NCBI GenBank assembly: GCA_002422545.1
Contig: DIWF01000005.1
Location: 1 to 64,000, forward strand
DNA from: Firmicutes bacterium UBA6113
GTDB taxonomy: Bacteria; Bacillota; Clostridia; Tissierellales; Sedimentibacteraceae
Direction: 5' to 3'
Length of the DNA stretch: 64,000 nt
A program made the translations under genes and the position numbers. The notes beneath the pieces are model-generated. The model saw only the letters and a list, made by a program, of their open reading frames with translations. It was not told the origin of the DNA and did no database searches. Below, piece after piece: positions 43,104 to 52,488 of the stretch (position 1 is the first letter of the stretch; each line of letters starts with the position of its first letter).

Positions 43104-45395
43104 TTAATCAGCAAGTCTTTCAATAAGCTTGTTGTTTCCTTTTTTGAAGTAGATGTGCAGTCTGTGCTGGGCCCTTGTCATTGCTACATAAAGAAGCTTA
43201 AGGTCCAGTTCTTCTTCCTGGTACACATCATCTATATTTATGATTATAACAGCATCAAATTCAAGTCCTTTGGAAAGATATGACGGCATGATTACAATTG
43301 TGTTGTCATACTCTTCTTCTTTGCCTTCAATAAGCTTAATGTTAATCTCATTGTTTTTTTTGAGTTCTTTGTGTATTAATTTGCATTCTTCAGGAGTTTT
43401 TCCAATGAGTGCAATTGATTTGTATCCTTGGGCCATAAGTTCAGACACCATTTTTTCAGCTGCCTTGATTACTTCTTTTTTAGTTTCAAAGCCAGCTGCT
43501 TCAGGAACTTCTCCGTGCCTTACAACCGGCTTTGCCAGAATAAGCTCATTATTTGGTATTAGTTTTATAACTTCATTGGCCAGGTCCATTATTTCAATTG
43601 TTGTTCTGTAGCTTTGTTCGAGCTTCAGATACCGGCTGCTGTCAGGTTCAAATATTTTTTCAAGAACCGTGTTCCAATCCTTAATGCTTCTATAGGAGTG
43701 TATTCCCTGTGACAAATCCCCAAGAATTGTGAAAAAGTCCGTGTTGAATATTTTTTTAAGCACATAAAACTGAAAGAGGCTGAAATCCTGAGCCTCATCT
43801 ATTACAACGTACTTAATGTTAATTGCATTTTCAAATCCCATTATTCTGTGCTTAATGTACAATAAAGGTGCAAGGTCTTCAAGTTCCACCATATTCATGT
43901 GGAGAATCTTTTTTGAATAATTGCTCACAACAGATGTAAATTCACTGTTCAGCTTGCCATGGCTGAGTTCACTTAAATTTTCTTCGCTTGTTATGATTTC
44001 TCTGTAATAGTCAAACAGATCTTTTTTCACAAATTGACTCATATAATTTTTCACGGCTGTCTTTGTGTTTTTCTTAATTTTTTCAAGAGCTGCATCCCTA
44101 ATGTTCAACAAGTCAACTATAACAAGCCTTCGTTCTTCGCTGTCAGGTTCATTTTTTCTTATGGTTTCAATTTTCTTGTCATATGATAATTTTGCTTCAT
44201 CATAAATTCTTGATTTTTCCTTGTCAAGACGAAACCTTAGGTGCTTTTCAATCTGCTCAAACCTTTTATAAAGCGGAAGGTGGTTGTAATCCCTGAGCAG
44301 TGCATTCTTTACTTCCTTTACGCTCATGAGCGTGCAGCCTTCAAGCTTGAAATCTTCCTCTGGGACGTAGCCTAATTCGATTTCCTTCACATATCTTGCA
44401 AGGATGTTCTTGAATGCAAGAGAACCCTTGAAAGCTGAAACTTTAATTACATCAGAATTTTGTGAATCCAGATGATTTGTGTTGATGATTGAAACAAGCT
44501 TTTCTTCGGAATCCGTGAGTTTGTATTTGTTTCCTATGAGTTCAAAGGCATAATCAGCATATGTGGTCTGTTTTACATTGTCTGCTCCAAGCTCCGGCAA
44601 AACTCCTGAAATATAGTTCAAAAACAATCGGTTTGGAGCTATAATCATGAATTCTTCAGGATAAAATGATTTTTCATATGTATAGATAAGGTAAGCTATG
44701 CGGTGAAGGGCTATGGTTGTTTTTCCGCTTCCTGCTACTCCTTGCACTATTAGGGGCTTGTTTATATCTGATCTTATTATGGCGTTTTGCTCTGCCTGAA
44801 TTGTTGAAACTATGTCCTTAAGTCGATTGTCTTTGTTTTCTCCAAGTGAAGCCTGTAAAAAAGTGTCTGTGGCAGTAATGTCCACATCCATTATGTCTTT
44901 AAGCTGTTTGCTTTCTATTTCGTACTGTCTTTTTAAAAGAAGCTCACCTGACATTTCCTCTCCTAAATCATTCAGGTATGTAACATGTCCGAGCCTTCCG
45001 TCGTAATAAACGCTGGCAAGAGGCGAACGCCAGTCCAGTATCATGGGAACTTCCCAGTCAGGCCTGAGCAGCGATAACTTGCCTATATAAAATTTTTCAG
45101 TTAAGTTTCTTCCCTCTTCCTGAAAGTCAATACGTGCAAAATACGGTTTGTCCTTTGCTTTAACAAATCTTTCGAAATTTCTTTCCAGCTCATCCAACAG
45201 TCTTGTGTGCAGCATTATGGACATGTAGCTGTGGCTTGAATCTGTGGGATCAAGGTTTGAATATGCATCCTTTATTTCAGCCTTGTACAAATCCTTGTTC
45301 TTTTCCGATGAACCTATGTTGTTTTCTATATAATCAACAGTTTCTTCAAGTCTTTTTTGTTCTATTTCATAATCAGGATGATTTCTAAGTGTCAT
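43104..45395 (-). CDS. helD: HelD-like UvrD-family helicase
   Basis: A 763-residue superfamily 1 motor of HelD type, close in size to the Bacillus protein that releases stalled RNA polymerase. Walker A GVAGSGKTT lies near residue 216 after a helical N-terminal arm (about 1-90) predicted to enter the polymerase secondary channel. Walker B VIDEAQDFS is near 548, the QSYRTT motif near 612, and a C-terminal MTRAQHRLHIYF motif VI near 738. AGGAGG precedes the ATG. Stand-alone gene convergent with the LysR gene. Confidence 0.9.
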   Translation of the reverse strand: MTLRNHPDYEIEQKRLEETVDYIENNIGSSEKNKDLYKAEIKDAYSNLDPTDSSHSYMSIMLHTRLLDELERNFERFVKAKDKPYFARIDFQEEGRNLTEKFYIGKLSLLRPDWEVPMILDWRSPLASVYYDGRLGHVTYLNDLGEEMSGELLLKRQYEIESKQLKDIMDVDITATDTFLQASLGENKDNRLKDIVSTIQAEQNAIIRSDINKPLIVQGVAGSGKTTIALHRIAYLIYTYEKSFYPEEFMIIAPNRLFLNYISGVLPELGADNVKQTTYADYAFELIGNKYKLTDSEEKLVSIINTNHLDSQNSDVIKVSAFKGSLAFKNILARYVKEIELGYVPEEDFKLEGCTLMSVKEVKNALLRDYNHLPLYKRFEQIEKHLRFRLDKEKSRIYDEAKLSYDKKIETIRKNEPDSEERRLVIVDLLNIRDAALEKIKKNTKTAVKNYMSQFVKKDLFDYYREIITSEENLSELSHGKLNSEFTSVVSNYSKKILHMNMVELEDLAPLLYIKHRIMGFENAINIKYVVIDEAQDFSLFQFYVLKKIFNTDFFTILGDLSQGIHSYRSIKDWNTVLEKIFEPDSSRYLKLEQSYRTTIEIMDLANEVIKLIPNNELILAKPVVRHGEVPEAAGFETKKEVIKAAEKMVSELMAQGYKSIALIGKTPEECKLIHKELKKNNEINIKLIEGKEEEYDNTIVIMPSYLSKGLEFDAVIIINIDDVYQEEELDLKLLYVAMTRAQHRLHIYFKKGNNKLIERLAD

Positions 45396-45500
45396 ATATC
45401 CTCCTTCGCCGACATTTGTCAGCCGTTTTATATATTAACTTAAAAAGCACACATGGTCAAGGAGAAACATGGCGAGATTCAAATAATCCGCAAAAGTAAA

Positions 45501-45527
45501 AAGGAACCTGCATAACCCAAGTTCCTT
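45501..45527 (-). terminator. Terminator of the padR-like gene
   Basis: AAGGAAC pairs with GTTCCTT around a 13-base loop, followed by a T-run on the minus strand, eight bases after the stop. Confidence 0.7.
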
Positions 45528-45534
45528 GTATGTG

Positions 45535-45861
45535 TTACAACAATTCTTCAAGAATAGTCTTTGCATATTCCCAGTTTTTCTTGTTTTCGAAATAGGTAAG
45601 TCTACCTTTTTCCGTTATGGTGTAGTACTTCCTTCTTCCGCCCTGAGATTCATCACCCCAGTAGGAGATTATGCAGCCTTCGTTTTCCAATCTTTTAAGA
45701 CTTGAATACATTGTAGCTTCCTTAGGTTCATATTCAACCGCAGAGCTTGAATGAATAAGTCTAGTTATCTCATAACCATATTTGTCACCGTTCATCAGCT
45801 GCTTAAGTATCATAGTGTCAGAATGTCCTCTCAGCAAATCAGAGGAAATTTTATTGTTCAT
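45535..45861 (-). CDS. PadR-family regulator
   Basis: A 108-residue winged-helix regulator. MILKQLMNGDKYGYEITRLIHSSS leads into the PadR signature, YEPKEATMYSSLKRLENEGCI, and a wing with SQGGRRKYYTITEKGR. The ATG at 45861 follows AGGTGGAG; the in-frame extension further upstream has no ribosome site and is not used. No membrane partner of the DUF1700/DUF4097 type is adjacent, so its target is unknown. Own terminator. Confidence 0.88.
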   Translation of the reverse strand: MNNKISSDLLRGHSDTMILKQLMNGDKYGYEITRLIHSSSAVEYEPKEATMYSSLKRLENEGCIISYWGDESQGGRRKYYTITEKGRLTYFENKKNWEYAKTILEELL

Positions 45862-46079
45862 ACTTCTCCACCTATATAGTATTTTTCCTTTATCTCCCCT
45901 AATAATAAAGTTCACATCTATTATACACTTCAATTTTTAAACTGTAAACGTTAATCACGATCATAATTGCAGGCAATATTATCCATTTGCTTCCGATTAT
46001 ATTATATCAACATTTGATTAATTAAATATAGATGGAAATTTTTTATACTACATTCATGACTGTATTATTTGAAATACAT

Positions 46080-47054
46080 TTATTTCAAAACTCTGTCCAT
46101 GAGACCAAGAAAGTTTTTATAGCTTATTTTTTCTATGTCTTCCTTTGAAAATCCTCTTTTCTCAAGTTTTACAAGCATGTTGTTACCCCTTGTTATATTT
46201 TCAAGACCGATTGTTCCTTTATAAGCGTCACTTGTGAAGCTGTTTGTCGTGTCTCCTTCTAAATAGTCAAAGAAGTCAAAACCAAGAGCCACAGAGTCAA
46301 TTCCAATAAGTTCAACAACATGCTCCAGGTGATTAACGAGAAAATCAACTGTCATGTTTTCAGGTTCGAAACTTATAAATTCATTAAATGAGTTCATGCC
46401 TATGAGCCCTTTCTTTTCACCGATTGCTTTTATCTGATTGTCTGTTAAATTTCTCGGCACATCACACAACGCTCTTGCATTTGAGTGGGATGCCATAAAT
46501 GGTACATCCGTTTCATTGCAGATATCCCAGAAAGTTTTCTCGTTGGCATGGGAGACATCAAGCATAATTCCAAGGTCATTTATTATTTTTACTGCTTCTT
46601 TTCCTTTTCGCGTAAGCCCTCTGTCAGGATCGCCTTTCACACCTGTTGCTAAATCATTTTGTTCATTCCATGTGAGGATTGCATGTCTGAATCCAAGTTG
46701 GTACAAGGTGTACAAGTCATCAACATGTTCGCCAATGCAGCTTAATCCTTCCAGTCCCAGCATTACAGCCAGTTTATCTTCTTTCATTGCTGTGTAAAAA
46801 TCATCCGTGCTCATCATAACCTTTAAAAAATCCCTGCTCTCCCAAAGCTCGCAGCTCATTGCATTTATGCTTTCAACAAGTCTTTCCCTGGGTCTCTGGT
46901 CATGGGGAGGGTCTGCCCATATAACAAATATCCCACCTGCCATGCCTCCTTTTTTAAATCTTTCAAGATGATCGTTTCTTATGATGTTTTTTCTTCCCAA
47001 TCCCCTTTTAATTGTAACATCTGTCCAAATATCACCATGTATGTCCAGAAACAT
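46080..47054 (-). CDS. Membrane dipeptidase (peptidase M19)
   Basis: A 324-residue zinc hydrolase of the renal dipeptidase family. The metal ligands are His6-x-Asp8 near the N-terminus, the Glu of MLGLEGL near residue 102, the His of DVSHANEKT and of ASHSNARAL, and an Asp in ALGFDFFDYL. The usual ~320-residue length is complete and there is no signal peptide, so it acts in the cytoplasm. It cleaves dipeptides, and D-residues at the C-terminal position are tolerated by the family. It follows a DUF819 membrane protein by 26 bases in the same direction, which could import its substrate. Confidence 0.9.
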   Translation of the reverse strand: MFLDIHGDIWTDVTIKRGLGRKNIIRNDHLERFKKGGMAGGIFVIWADPPHDQRPRERLVESINAMSCELWESRDFLKVMMSTDDFYTAMKEDKLAVMLGLEGLSCIGEHVDDLYTLYQLGFRHAILTWNEQNDLATGVKGDPDRGLTRKGKEAVKIINDLGIMLDVSHANEKTFWDICNETDVPFMASHSNARALCDVPRNLTDNQIKAIGEKKGLIGMNSFNEFISFEPENMTVDFLVNHLEHVVELIGIDSVALGFDFFDYLEGDTTNSFTSDAYKGTIGLENITRGNNMLVKLEKRGFSKEDIEKISYKNFLGLMDRVLK

Positions 47055-47080
47055 AAATTCCCCCCAATGAAAACTGTAAT

Positions 47081-48292
47081 TTACATCAATTGAAACAGGT
47101 TACCCATAAATATTCCAAGATAGTTTCCTATTACATATCCGAAAATTCCAGCCAGCACAATAGGTCCTATGAGTTTATTCCAGCCTTTGGCTATGGCCAT
47201 GGCAGCTGCTGTTGTGGGTCCGCCTATATTTGCATTTGAGCAGAGAAGAATTTCCTCCAGTGAAAAGTGAAATAATTTTCCGAATATGAAAGATACAATC
47301 ATGTTAATAAGTACTATGACCGCAGTGAACACCAACAGAAGAGGTGCCTGTGAAATAATAACGGGTATTGAAGCAGGAACACCTATTACCACAAGGAATA
47401 TGTAAATCAAAAATGTTCCAAGTTCCTGAGCTCCGTGAATGCTGCTTATGAATCCAGGAGCATATGTAGCCAGCAGCATTGTAAATGTAGTTATCAAAAG
47501 ATATTTATTGCCTAAAAAACCATTAAACAAATTCATCACAAAATTGCCTTTTGGTATGACCCCAGAAAGGAACGCCGAGAGTTCTGTGGAAGTCCATACT
47601 ACAACAAAAGCAATAGCAACTGCAAAAGATATGTCTTTTAAGGAAATGTCTTTTCTTCCCCAGTACTGGGCAGCAAGTGTTTCTCCTTCTTCCTTATTTA
47701 CGCTTTCAGCTACGGCATCAATGTGGGGATGTTTGAACTTTCTCATAAAAAATCCTATTGAAGGAATCGCCAGCAGCACAAAGAAATATAGTGCCATCAA
47801 AAGATTGTCTGCAACTGTAAGCGCTGATATCCACTCTTCTCCTGTTCCAAATGATTCAGCCATGGCAGCAAAGTTTACACCTCCGCCTATATATGAGCCA
47901 GTCATCATGGCTGCCATCTTGTATAAGTCCGGAATATAATTTTTCAGCAGCATAAATGATAATAAAACACCCGCAATAGTTCCTATGGAACTGAGCAAGA
48001 ACATGATTAAAACTCTTCCGCTTTCCCTCCAGATTTTCTTGATGTTGGCATCAAATAATAAAAGCGGAATAGCAAGCGGCACAACATAACCCCACACAAC
48101 GTCGTATGTGGGAGCTGCTGTAGGAATAACATTGAAATTGGCTAAAAGCATGGCTGCCACCAAACCAATTATGGCACCGGTAATCTTTGAAGCCCAGGCA
48201 TAAGTCTGTTCAAGGTAAATGCTCATTGCAGCAATGCCAATGAGAATAGACCACAACGCCCACGTGTTGTCAGCACTGATTAAAGTATTCAT
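47081..48292 (-). CDS. DUF819-family membrane protein
   Basis: A 403-residue integral membrane protein with 10-12 hydrophobic segments in two related halves. Characteristic blocks are MTGSYIGGGVNFAAMAESFG (about 143-162) and LLCSNANIGGPTTAAAMAIAKGW (about 352-374), which match the paired motifs of DUF819 (YjcL-type) proteins. These resemble glutamate/GltS-like carriers in layout. The substrate is unknown; co-transcription with an M19 dipeptidase suggests a small peptide or amino acid. AAGGAGG precedes the ATG. Confidence 0.82.
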   Translation of the reverse strand: MNTLISADNTWALWSILIGIAAMSIYLEQTYAWASKITGAIIGLVAAMLLANFNVIPTAAPTYDVVWGYVVPLAIPLLLFDANIKKIWRESGRVLIMFLLSSIGTIAGVLLSFMLLKNYIPDLYKMAAMMTGSYIGGGVNFAAMAESFGTGEEWISALTVADNLLMALYFFVLLAIPSIGFFMRKFKHPHIDAVAESVNKEEGETLAAQYWGRKDISLKDISFAVAIAFVVVWTSTELSAFLSGVIPKGNFVMNLFNGFLGNKYLLITTFTMLLATYAPGFISSIHGAQELGTFLIYIFLVVIGVPASIPVIISQAPLLLVFTAVIVLINMIVSFIFGKLFHFSLEEILLCSNANIGGPTTAAAMAIAKGWNKLIGPIVLAGIFGYVIGNYLGIFMGNLFQLM

Positions 48293-48320
48293 AATAACCT
48301 CCTTCAGCTGATTCTTATTT

Positions 48321-48338
48321 TGTTCATTTTATTGAACA
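48321..48338. promoter_or_regulatory. Dyad upstream of the DUF819 gene
   Basis: TGTTCA-TTTTAT-TGAACA is an exact 6-bp inverted repeat between the gene start and a TATAAT-like box. A possible repressor site. Confidence 0.3.
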
Positions 48339-48414
48339 TTTACTATATTATATTTGCATCAGTCACGTTTATTCCATGAGTTACTCCATAAAAATGTAGC
48401 TGGATTAAAAAAAT

Positions 48415-48445
48415 GACAACCTGCCATCAAAGATGACAAGTTGTC
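48415..48445 (-). terminator. Terminator of the amidohydrolase/symporter operon
   Basis: GACAAC pairs with GTTGTC, enclosing an inner CATC/GATG stem; a T-run follows on the minus strand. Confidence 0.7.
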
Positions 48446-48465
48446 TATAAAAAAATATATTAGGC

Positions 48466-49959
48466 TTATATACCCCAGAATGTCTGGATTATTTCTTTTG
48501 ACGGTTCCTTTGTCATCTTGGAAACTATTACAAAAACCACCAATGACAATAGTAGTGATGAAACTATAGGATGCATTAACAAAGGTCTTGGCAAGAAGTA
48601 GTTGAATATTACATAAGATCCAATACCAACCAGCATGCTTGCAATTGCACCTTCTTTATTGGCTTTCTTCCAGTACAGTCCCAGCATTGTAGGCCACAGG
48701 AATGTTGAAAGCTGGCCTGCGGTAGCAAACAAGTTAAGCCATACCATAAGTTCTGGAGGATTGTACGCTGCAATAAATGTAATAACACCTATTAAGACTG
48801 CAGCTCCAATGGTAAGCTTCTGAACCTTTGAAGGATTTTTGCCAAATTCAGGATTTATATAATTTACATAAAGGTCGTTCACAATTGCCCCTACAACTAC
48901 CAAAAGCTGAGAGTCAACTGTTGACATAACTGAAGCCAACGGTCCTGACAATATTATTCCGGCTATAACAGGAGAGAACAATGTAACCGCTAAAGTTGGG
49001 ACTACCAGGTCACCTGATTCTACTGATATTATTGTTGAACCAAATGCTCCGACCAAGTGCATTCCAAGAAGCAAAACAATTGATACCAAAGTACCTACCT
49101 TGATTCCAGAATTCAAACTTTGGCTGTCTTTGTAACTCATTGCTCTCTGGGCAATACTTGGAAGTCCTATTGTTGCAAATCCAACCAAAATCCAAAATGA
49201 TGTAACCCACGGTGTTGTCATAAAACCTTCTTTAATTCCAAAAGGAGTAATCATTCCAGGATTTATTGCTCTCATAGTCTGCACAAGGTTTGCAATGCCG
49301 CCGCCCTTAACAACTACTGCAATAAATAGGGCAAAAGTTGAAATTGTCATTACTATACCTTGCATTGTATCATTTAATACAACACCTCTATATCCACCAA
49401 TTGCAGTATGAACAACAACAGTTATACCGAAAAATGCAAGAGCGACTGTATAATCGAGACCTGTTGAACCTTGAAGAAGTCTTGCAGCTCCAATCCATTG
49501 AGCAGACATTGCTGCTATAAGGAAGAACACTATTGATACAGATGCTATTATAACAACAGCCTTGCTTTGGTATCTTGCTCTTAAGAAGTCGGTTACAGAG
49601 TTAGCATTTATTTTTCTAGATACTATGGCAAACTTTTTACCGAGAACTGCCAAAGTGTAGTATCCCGTAGGCATTTGAGCCATAGCCAGAAATACCCAAG
49701 CCAGTCCGTGAGTATATGCTGAACCAGGGCCTCCTATAAAGCTTCCTGCACTTAAATATGTTGCAACAAGAGTCATGGCCAGTACAAAACCGCCTGTATC
49801 CCTTCCTCCTGTCATATATTCGTCCATATATGCGGAACCATCACCTTGAGCTTTATGTTTTACCTTGTTTAAAAGCTTTGCAGCATATATTCCAATAAAA
49901 TACATGAATATAAAATATAATACTATTGGTATCAATACTTTAAAGTCTACATTGCTCAT
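48466..49959 (-). CDS. PanF-like sodium:solute symporter
   Basis: A 497-residue SSS-family symporter with 12-13 membrane segments. Segments such as YLSAGSFIGGPGSAYTHGLAW (about 72 on) and VVLNDTMQGIVM resemble the sodium/pantothenate symporter PanF. Its upstream neighbour is a YhdT-type small membrane protein, the usual companion of panF. The ATG at 49959 is chosen because GGAGGG lies eight bases before it; it starts one base after the yhdT-like stop. It is the last gene of a sigma-54-driven unit with an amidohydrolase. Pantothenate is the best guess for substrate; other carboxylates are possible. Confidence 0.85.
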   Translation of the reverse strand: MSNVDFKVLIPIVLYFIFMYFIGIYAAKLLNKVKHKAQGDGSAYMDEYMTGGRDTGGFVLAMTLVATYLSAGSFIGGPGSAYTHGLAWVFLAMAQMPTGYYTLAVLGKKFAIVSRKINANSVTDFLRARYQSKAVVIIASVSIVFFLIAAMSAQWIGAARLLQGSTGLDYTVALAFFGITVVVHTAIGGYRGVVLNDTMQGIVMTISTFALFIAVVVKGGGIANLVQTMRAINPGMITPFGIKEGFMTTPWVTSFWILVGFATIGLPSIAQRAMSYKDSQSLNSGIKVGTLVSIVLLLGMHLVGAFGSTIISVESGDLVVPTLAVTLFSPVIAGIILSGPLASVMSTVDSQLLVVVGAIVNDLYVNYINPEFGKNPSKVQKLTIGAAVLIGVITFIAAYNPPELMVWLNLFATAGQLSTFLWPTMLGLYWKKANKEGAIASMLVGIGSYVIFNYFLPRPLLMHPIVSSLLLSLVVFVIVSKMTKEPSKEIIQTFWGI

Positions 49960-49960
49960 C

Positions 49961-50311
49961 TTATGCACCCTCCTTGTTGTGTTGTCTTTCATATACTTCT
50001 GCTTCTTCTTCAGTCATTCTGTCCAGTGGCATATTCTTAAAGCCCTTATCAACTATAATGAATGTTAAAGCAATAAAGACTACTGCACCTAATATGCAGC
50101 TGTAAAAAAACCAAGATGGAAAACCTAAAATATATGTATATTCCTCCACGGGCTTACTGCCCAAACCATAGCCCAACACGTACCACCAAATCATATTTGC
50201 AATACCCAGTATTACTCCGTACAGTGCCTCCTTGTTGCATTGCTTATATCTTGGATCTTCTTTGAAAGTTGAAACATTTTTCTCTAGAATTGTCTTGTTC
50301 AATACATTCAC
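49961..50311 (-). CDS. YhdT/DUF997-like small membrane protein
   Basis: A 116-residue protein with two membrane helices (about 28-50 and 62-88). The RYKQCNKEALYG opening, the WWYVLGYGLG segment and the GFPSWFFYSCILG segment are those of the YhdT (DUF997) family that accompanies PanF symporters. It is probably a small helper subunit of the transporter. Start is GTG 50311, or TTG 50302 which is better spaced from AGGAAGG. Lies between the amidohydrolase and the symporter. Confidence 0.8.
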   Translation of the reverse strand: MNVLNKTILEKNVSTFKEDPRYKQCNKEALYGVILGIANMIWWYVLGYGLGSKPVEEYTYILGFPSWFFYSCILGAVVFIALTFIIVDKGFKNMPLDRMTEEEAEVYERQHNKEGA

Positions 50312-50344
50312 CTTCCTATATGAAATTATTTTTAAATAAATACT

Positions 50345-51988
50345 TTAACGTTCATATTCAATAATTCCGTCAATCATGGTCATATCAACCTTAATTTCGT
50401 TGATTCGCCTTTTCGGTATGGAAGTTATATCCTCGGACAGAACTATCATATCTGCTAGTTTTCCTACTTCAATGCTGCCCTTGATGTTTTCTTCATACGA
50501 AGCGTATGCGCCGTTGTATGTTGCACACCTTATGGCTTCAAGTACCGTGATTGCCTGTGCCTGGTCCAATTCAAAATCATTTGTTCTGTCATAGCGGTTC
50601 ACTGCTCCGTCTATAACCTGTATTCCTGCAGGACCTGAGGGCGTGTCGCTTGCAATAGACGGTTTCATTCCTGCTTCAAGCATGCTTTTCAATGCAATTG
50701 TATATTTTGACCTTTCCCCGAAAAATCTCCCATAATTTTTTCCACCAACCTGAATCATGCCTGGATTTAATGTGGGACATATGTTCATTTTAGCCATGCG
50801 ATCAATTAGGTTCTGGTCCACAACCGTGCAATGCTCTATTCTATGCCTTAAATCTGGTCTGAAGTTGTTTTCGAATGCTTTTTCGTAGCCGTCAACCATG
50901 CATTCTATGGCAAGATCTCCAATTGCATGTGCTGTTGCCTGACAACCTGCATCATTTATGAGCTTAATATAATCGGCAATTTCCTGTCGTTCCCATCCCA
51001 TTATTCCCGGCAGATCAGGATCATGGCTGTAAGGTTCTCTCATGGCACAGGAAGGTGCTGAAGAACCTCCGTCTATCATGAATTTGCATGATCCAATTCT
51101 AAAGTGTTCATCACCCAATCCTGAGGTTAATCCCAGTGATAAATAATGATTGTTGTCATCAAGCGAAAATGGCTTTCCGTATATGCTGTGAAGCATCATG
51201 TATGAACGCACCTTAAACTTTCTTTCTCTGCAAAGTTTCTGCATTATATGATAAGACGGACCATCGCATTCTCCGCAGTCATGTATGGACGTAATACCGT
51301 TTTCCAGCAGATGTTTTTGAGCCTTCATTGCTGCACTTTCCTGCTGCATAGGAGAATAATCAACCTTTGCCCACAATGAAAAATGTGTATGGTCTCTTAC
51401 CATTCCTGTAAGTTTTCCATCAATTACTTCAACTTCATCCTTTGGAAAATTATTAGCATCCTCAGGACCGAAAACACCAAGTATCTCCAACGCCCTGGTA
51501 TTGTAAACACACACATGTCCACCATAGTGCATGCACTGAACAGGGTTGTCAGGAGAAACTGCATCCAAGTCCTTGATGTTTGGGTGCCTGTCTTCCTTAA
51601 GTTTTGTGGGGTCGTACCCCATCATGGAAACCCATTCTCCAGGTCTTTTGACAGCTATTGAATCTTGAAGTTTTTTAATTATGTCGTCTATGCACTTGCA
51701 GTCCTTCCAGCCCACATTTACTATGGAAGAATCAGGATCATTCCCGAAAAAGCCTGACAAAATAGGATGATAATGAGAATCTATAAGTCCTGGTAAAAGC
51801 GCTCTGCCCTTCAGGTCAATTACTTTAGATTTGCTGTCAATTATGCTTTCCAGATCCTGATTGCTTCCAACAAAAACAATTTTATTTCCTTTTATACCAA
51901 CTGCCTGTGCTGTTTCATCCTTATCATTTACTGTAACAACAACACCGTTTTTAAAGGCAGTATCAACATATGAAAAATCAAAATTCAT
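50345..51988 (-). CDS. Amidohydrolase family protein (YtcJ-like)
   Basis: A 547-residue metal-dependent hydrolase of the amidohydrolase_3/YtcJ group. An N-terminal beta-sandwich part (TAFKNGVVVTVNDKDE) precedes the metal motif GLIDSHYHP (about 67-75). Further metal-ligand regions are DCGE near 238, ATAHAIGD near 345, HRIEHC near 374 and SDTPSGP near 447. It hydrolyses an amide or related C-N bond in the cytoplasm. GGGAGG precedes the ATG. First gene of the sigma-54 unit with a YhdT/PanF-like transporter, which suggests that an imported N-acyl compound is its substrate. Confidence 0.88.
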   Translation of the reverse strand: MNFDFSYVDTAFKNGVVVTVNDKDETAQAVGIKGNKIVFVGSNQDLESIIDSKSKVIDLKGRALLPGLIDSHYHPILSGFFGNDPDSSIVNVGWKDCKCIDDIIKKLQDSIAVKRPGEWVSMMGYDPTKLKEDRHPNIKDLDAVSPDNPVQCMHYGGHVCVYNTRALEILGVFGPEDANNFPKDEVEVIDGKLTGMVRDHTHFSLWAKVDYSPMQQESAAMKAQKHLLENGITSIHDCGECDGPSYHIMQKLCRERKFKVRSYMMLHSIYGKPFSLDDNNHYLSLGLTSGLGDEHFRIGSCKFMIDGGSSAPSCAMREPYSHDPDLPGIMGWERQEIADYIKLINDAGCQATAHAIGDLAIECMVDGYEKAFENNFRPDLRHRIEHCTVVDQNLIDRMAKMNICPTLNPGMIQVGGKNYGRFFGERSKYTIALKSMLEAGMKPSIASDTPSGPAGIQVIDGAVNRYDRTNDFELDQAQAITVLEAIRCATYNGAYASYEENIKGSIEVGKLADMIVLSEDITSIPKRRINEIKVDMTMIDGIIEYER

Positions 51989-52136
51989 TTCCTTTCCTCC
52001 CGAAATAATAATTTTTAGAAAAATGTAATTAACTTGTATTAAAGCTGCTTTTTCTATGCAATTTCAATTCTCCTTTTACTGTTTTTATGTTTTACAAACG
52101 ATTTCACACTCATAAAAATTTACTTGATTAACAATA

Positions 52137-52152
52137 AGCAATTTACATGCCA
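52137..52152 (-). promoter_or_regulatory. Sigma-54 (-24/-12) promoter of the amidohydrolase operon
   Basis: On the minus strand TGGCATGTAAATTGCT, with GG and GC exactly 10 bases apart and a T-rich -12 flank. Start of transcription near 52126, about 138 bases before the ATG. Confidence 0.85.
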
Positions 52153-52277
52153 ATCTAAACCCGAAAAATGGAAGACTCAAATCTATTGGAAATCCTCAAT
52201 TATATAAATCATTAATCTCAATATCCACCTGAAATAATAATGTTAATCTAGTAGTAAGTTTTATCCAACTCACTTGT

Positions 52278-52336
52278 TAAGTCATTTTTGACTTATGCAG
52301 CTTAAAAGCGGGCTAAAGTCAAGTTTTTTTTGACTT
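52278..52336. promoter_or_regulatory. Paired activator dyads between two sigma-54 promoters
   Basis: TAAGTCA-TTTT-TGACTTA (52278-52295) and AAGTCA-N9-TGACTT (52316-52336) share the same arms. They sit about 130 bases from one -24 element and 90 from the other, the spacing expected of shared enhancer sites. No gene lies in 51989-52488. Confidence 0.7.
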
Positions 52337-52426
52337 GTATTGTAAATTTTGCATAAACTTTTACATTGAATTGCCATATACAAAATTAAATAGCTGTAAT
52401 TTTCAATCCAGTGAAGCTGAAATCTT

Positions 52427-52442
52427 TGGCACAGTATTTGCT
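52427..52442 (+). promoter_or_regulatory. Sigma-54 (-24/-12) promoter of the EamA gene
   Basis: TGGCACAGTATTTGCT, preceded by T, is near-consensus; GG and GC are 10 bases apart. Start of transcription near 52453. Confidence 0.9.
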
Positions 52443-52488
52443 TATATAGTAGTGACTTATAAAATTACTTAAATCGGGGATGAAAATT

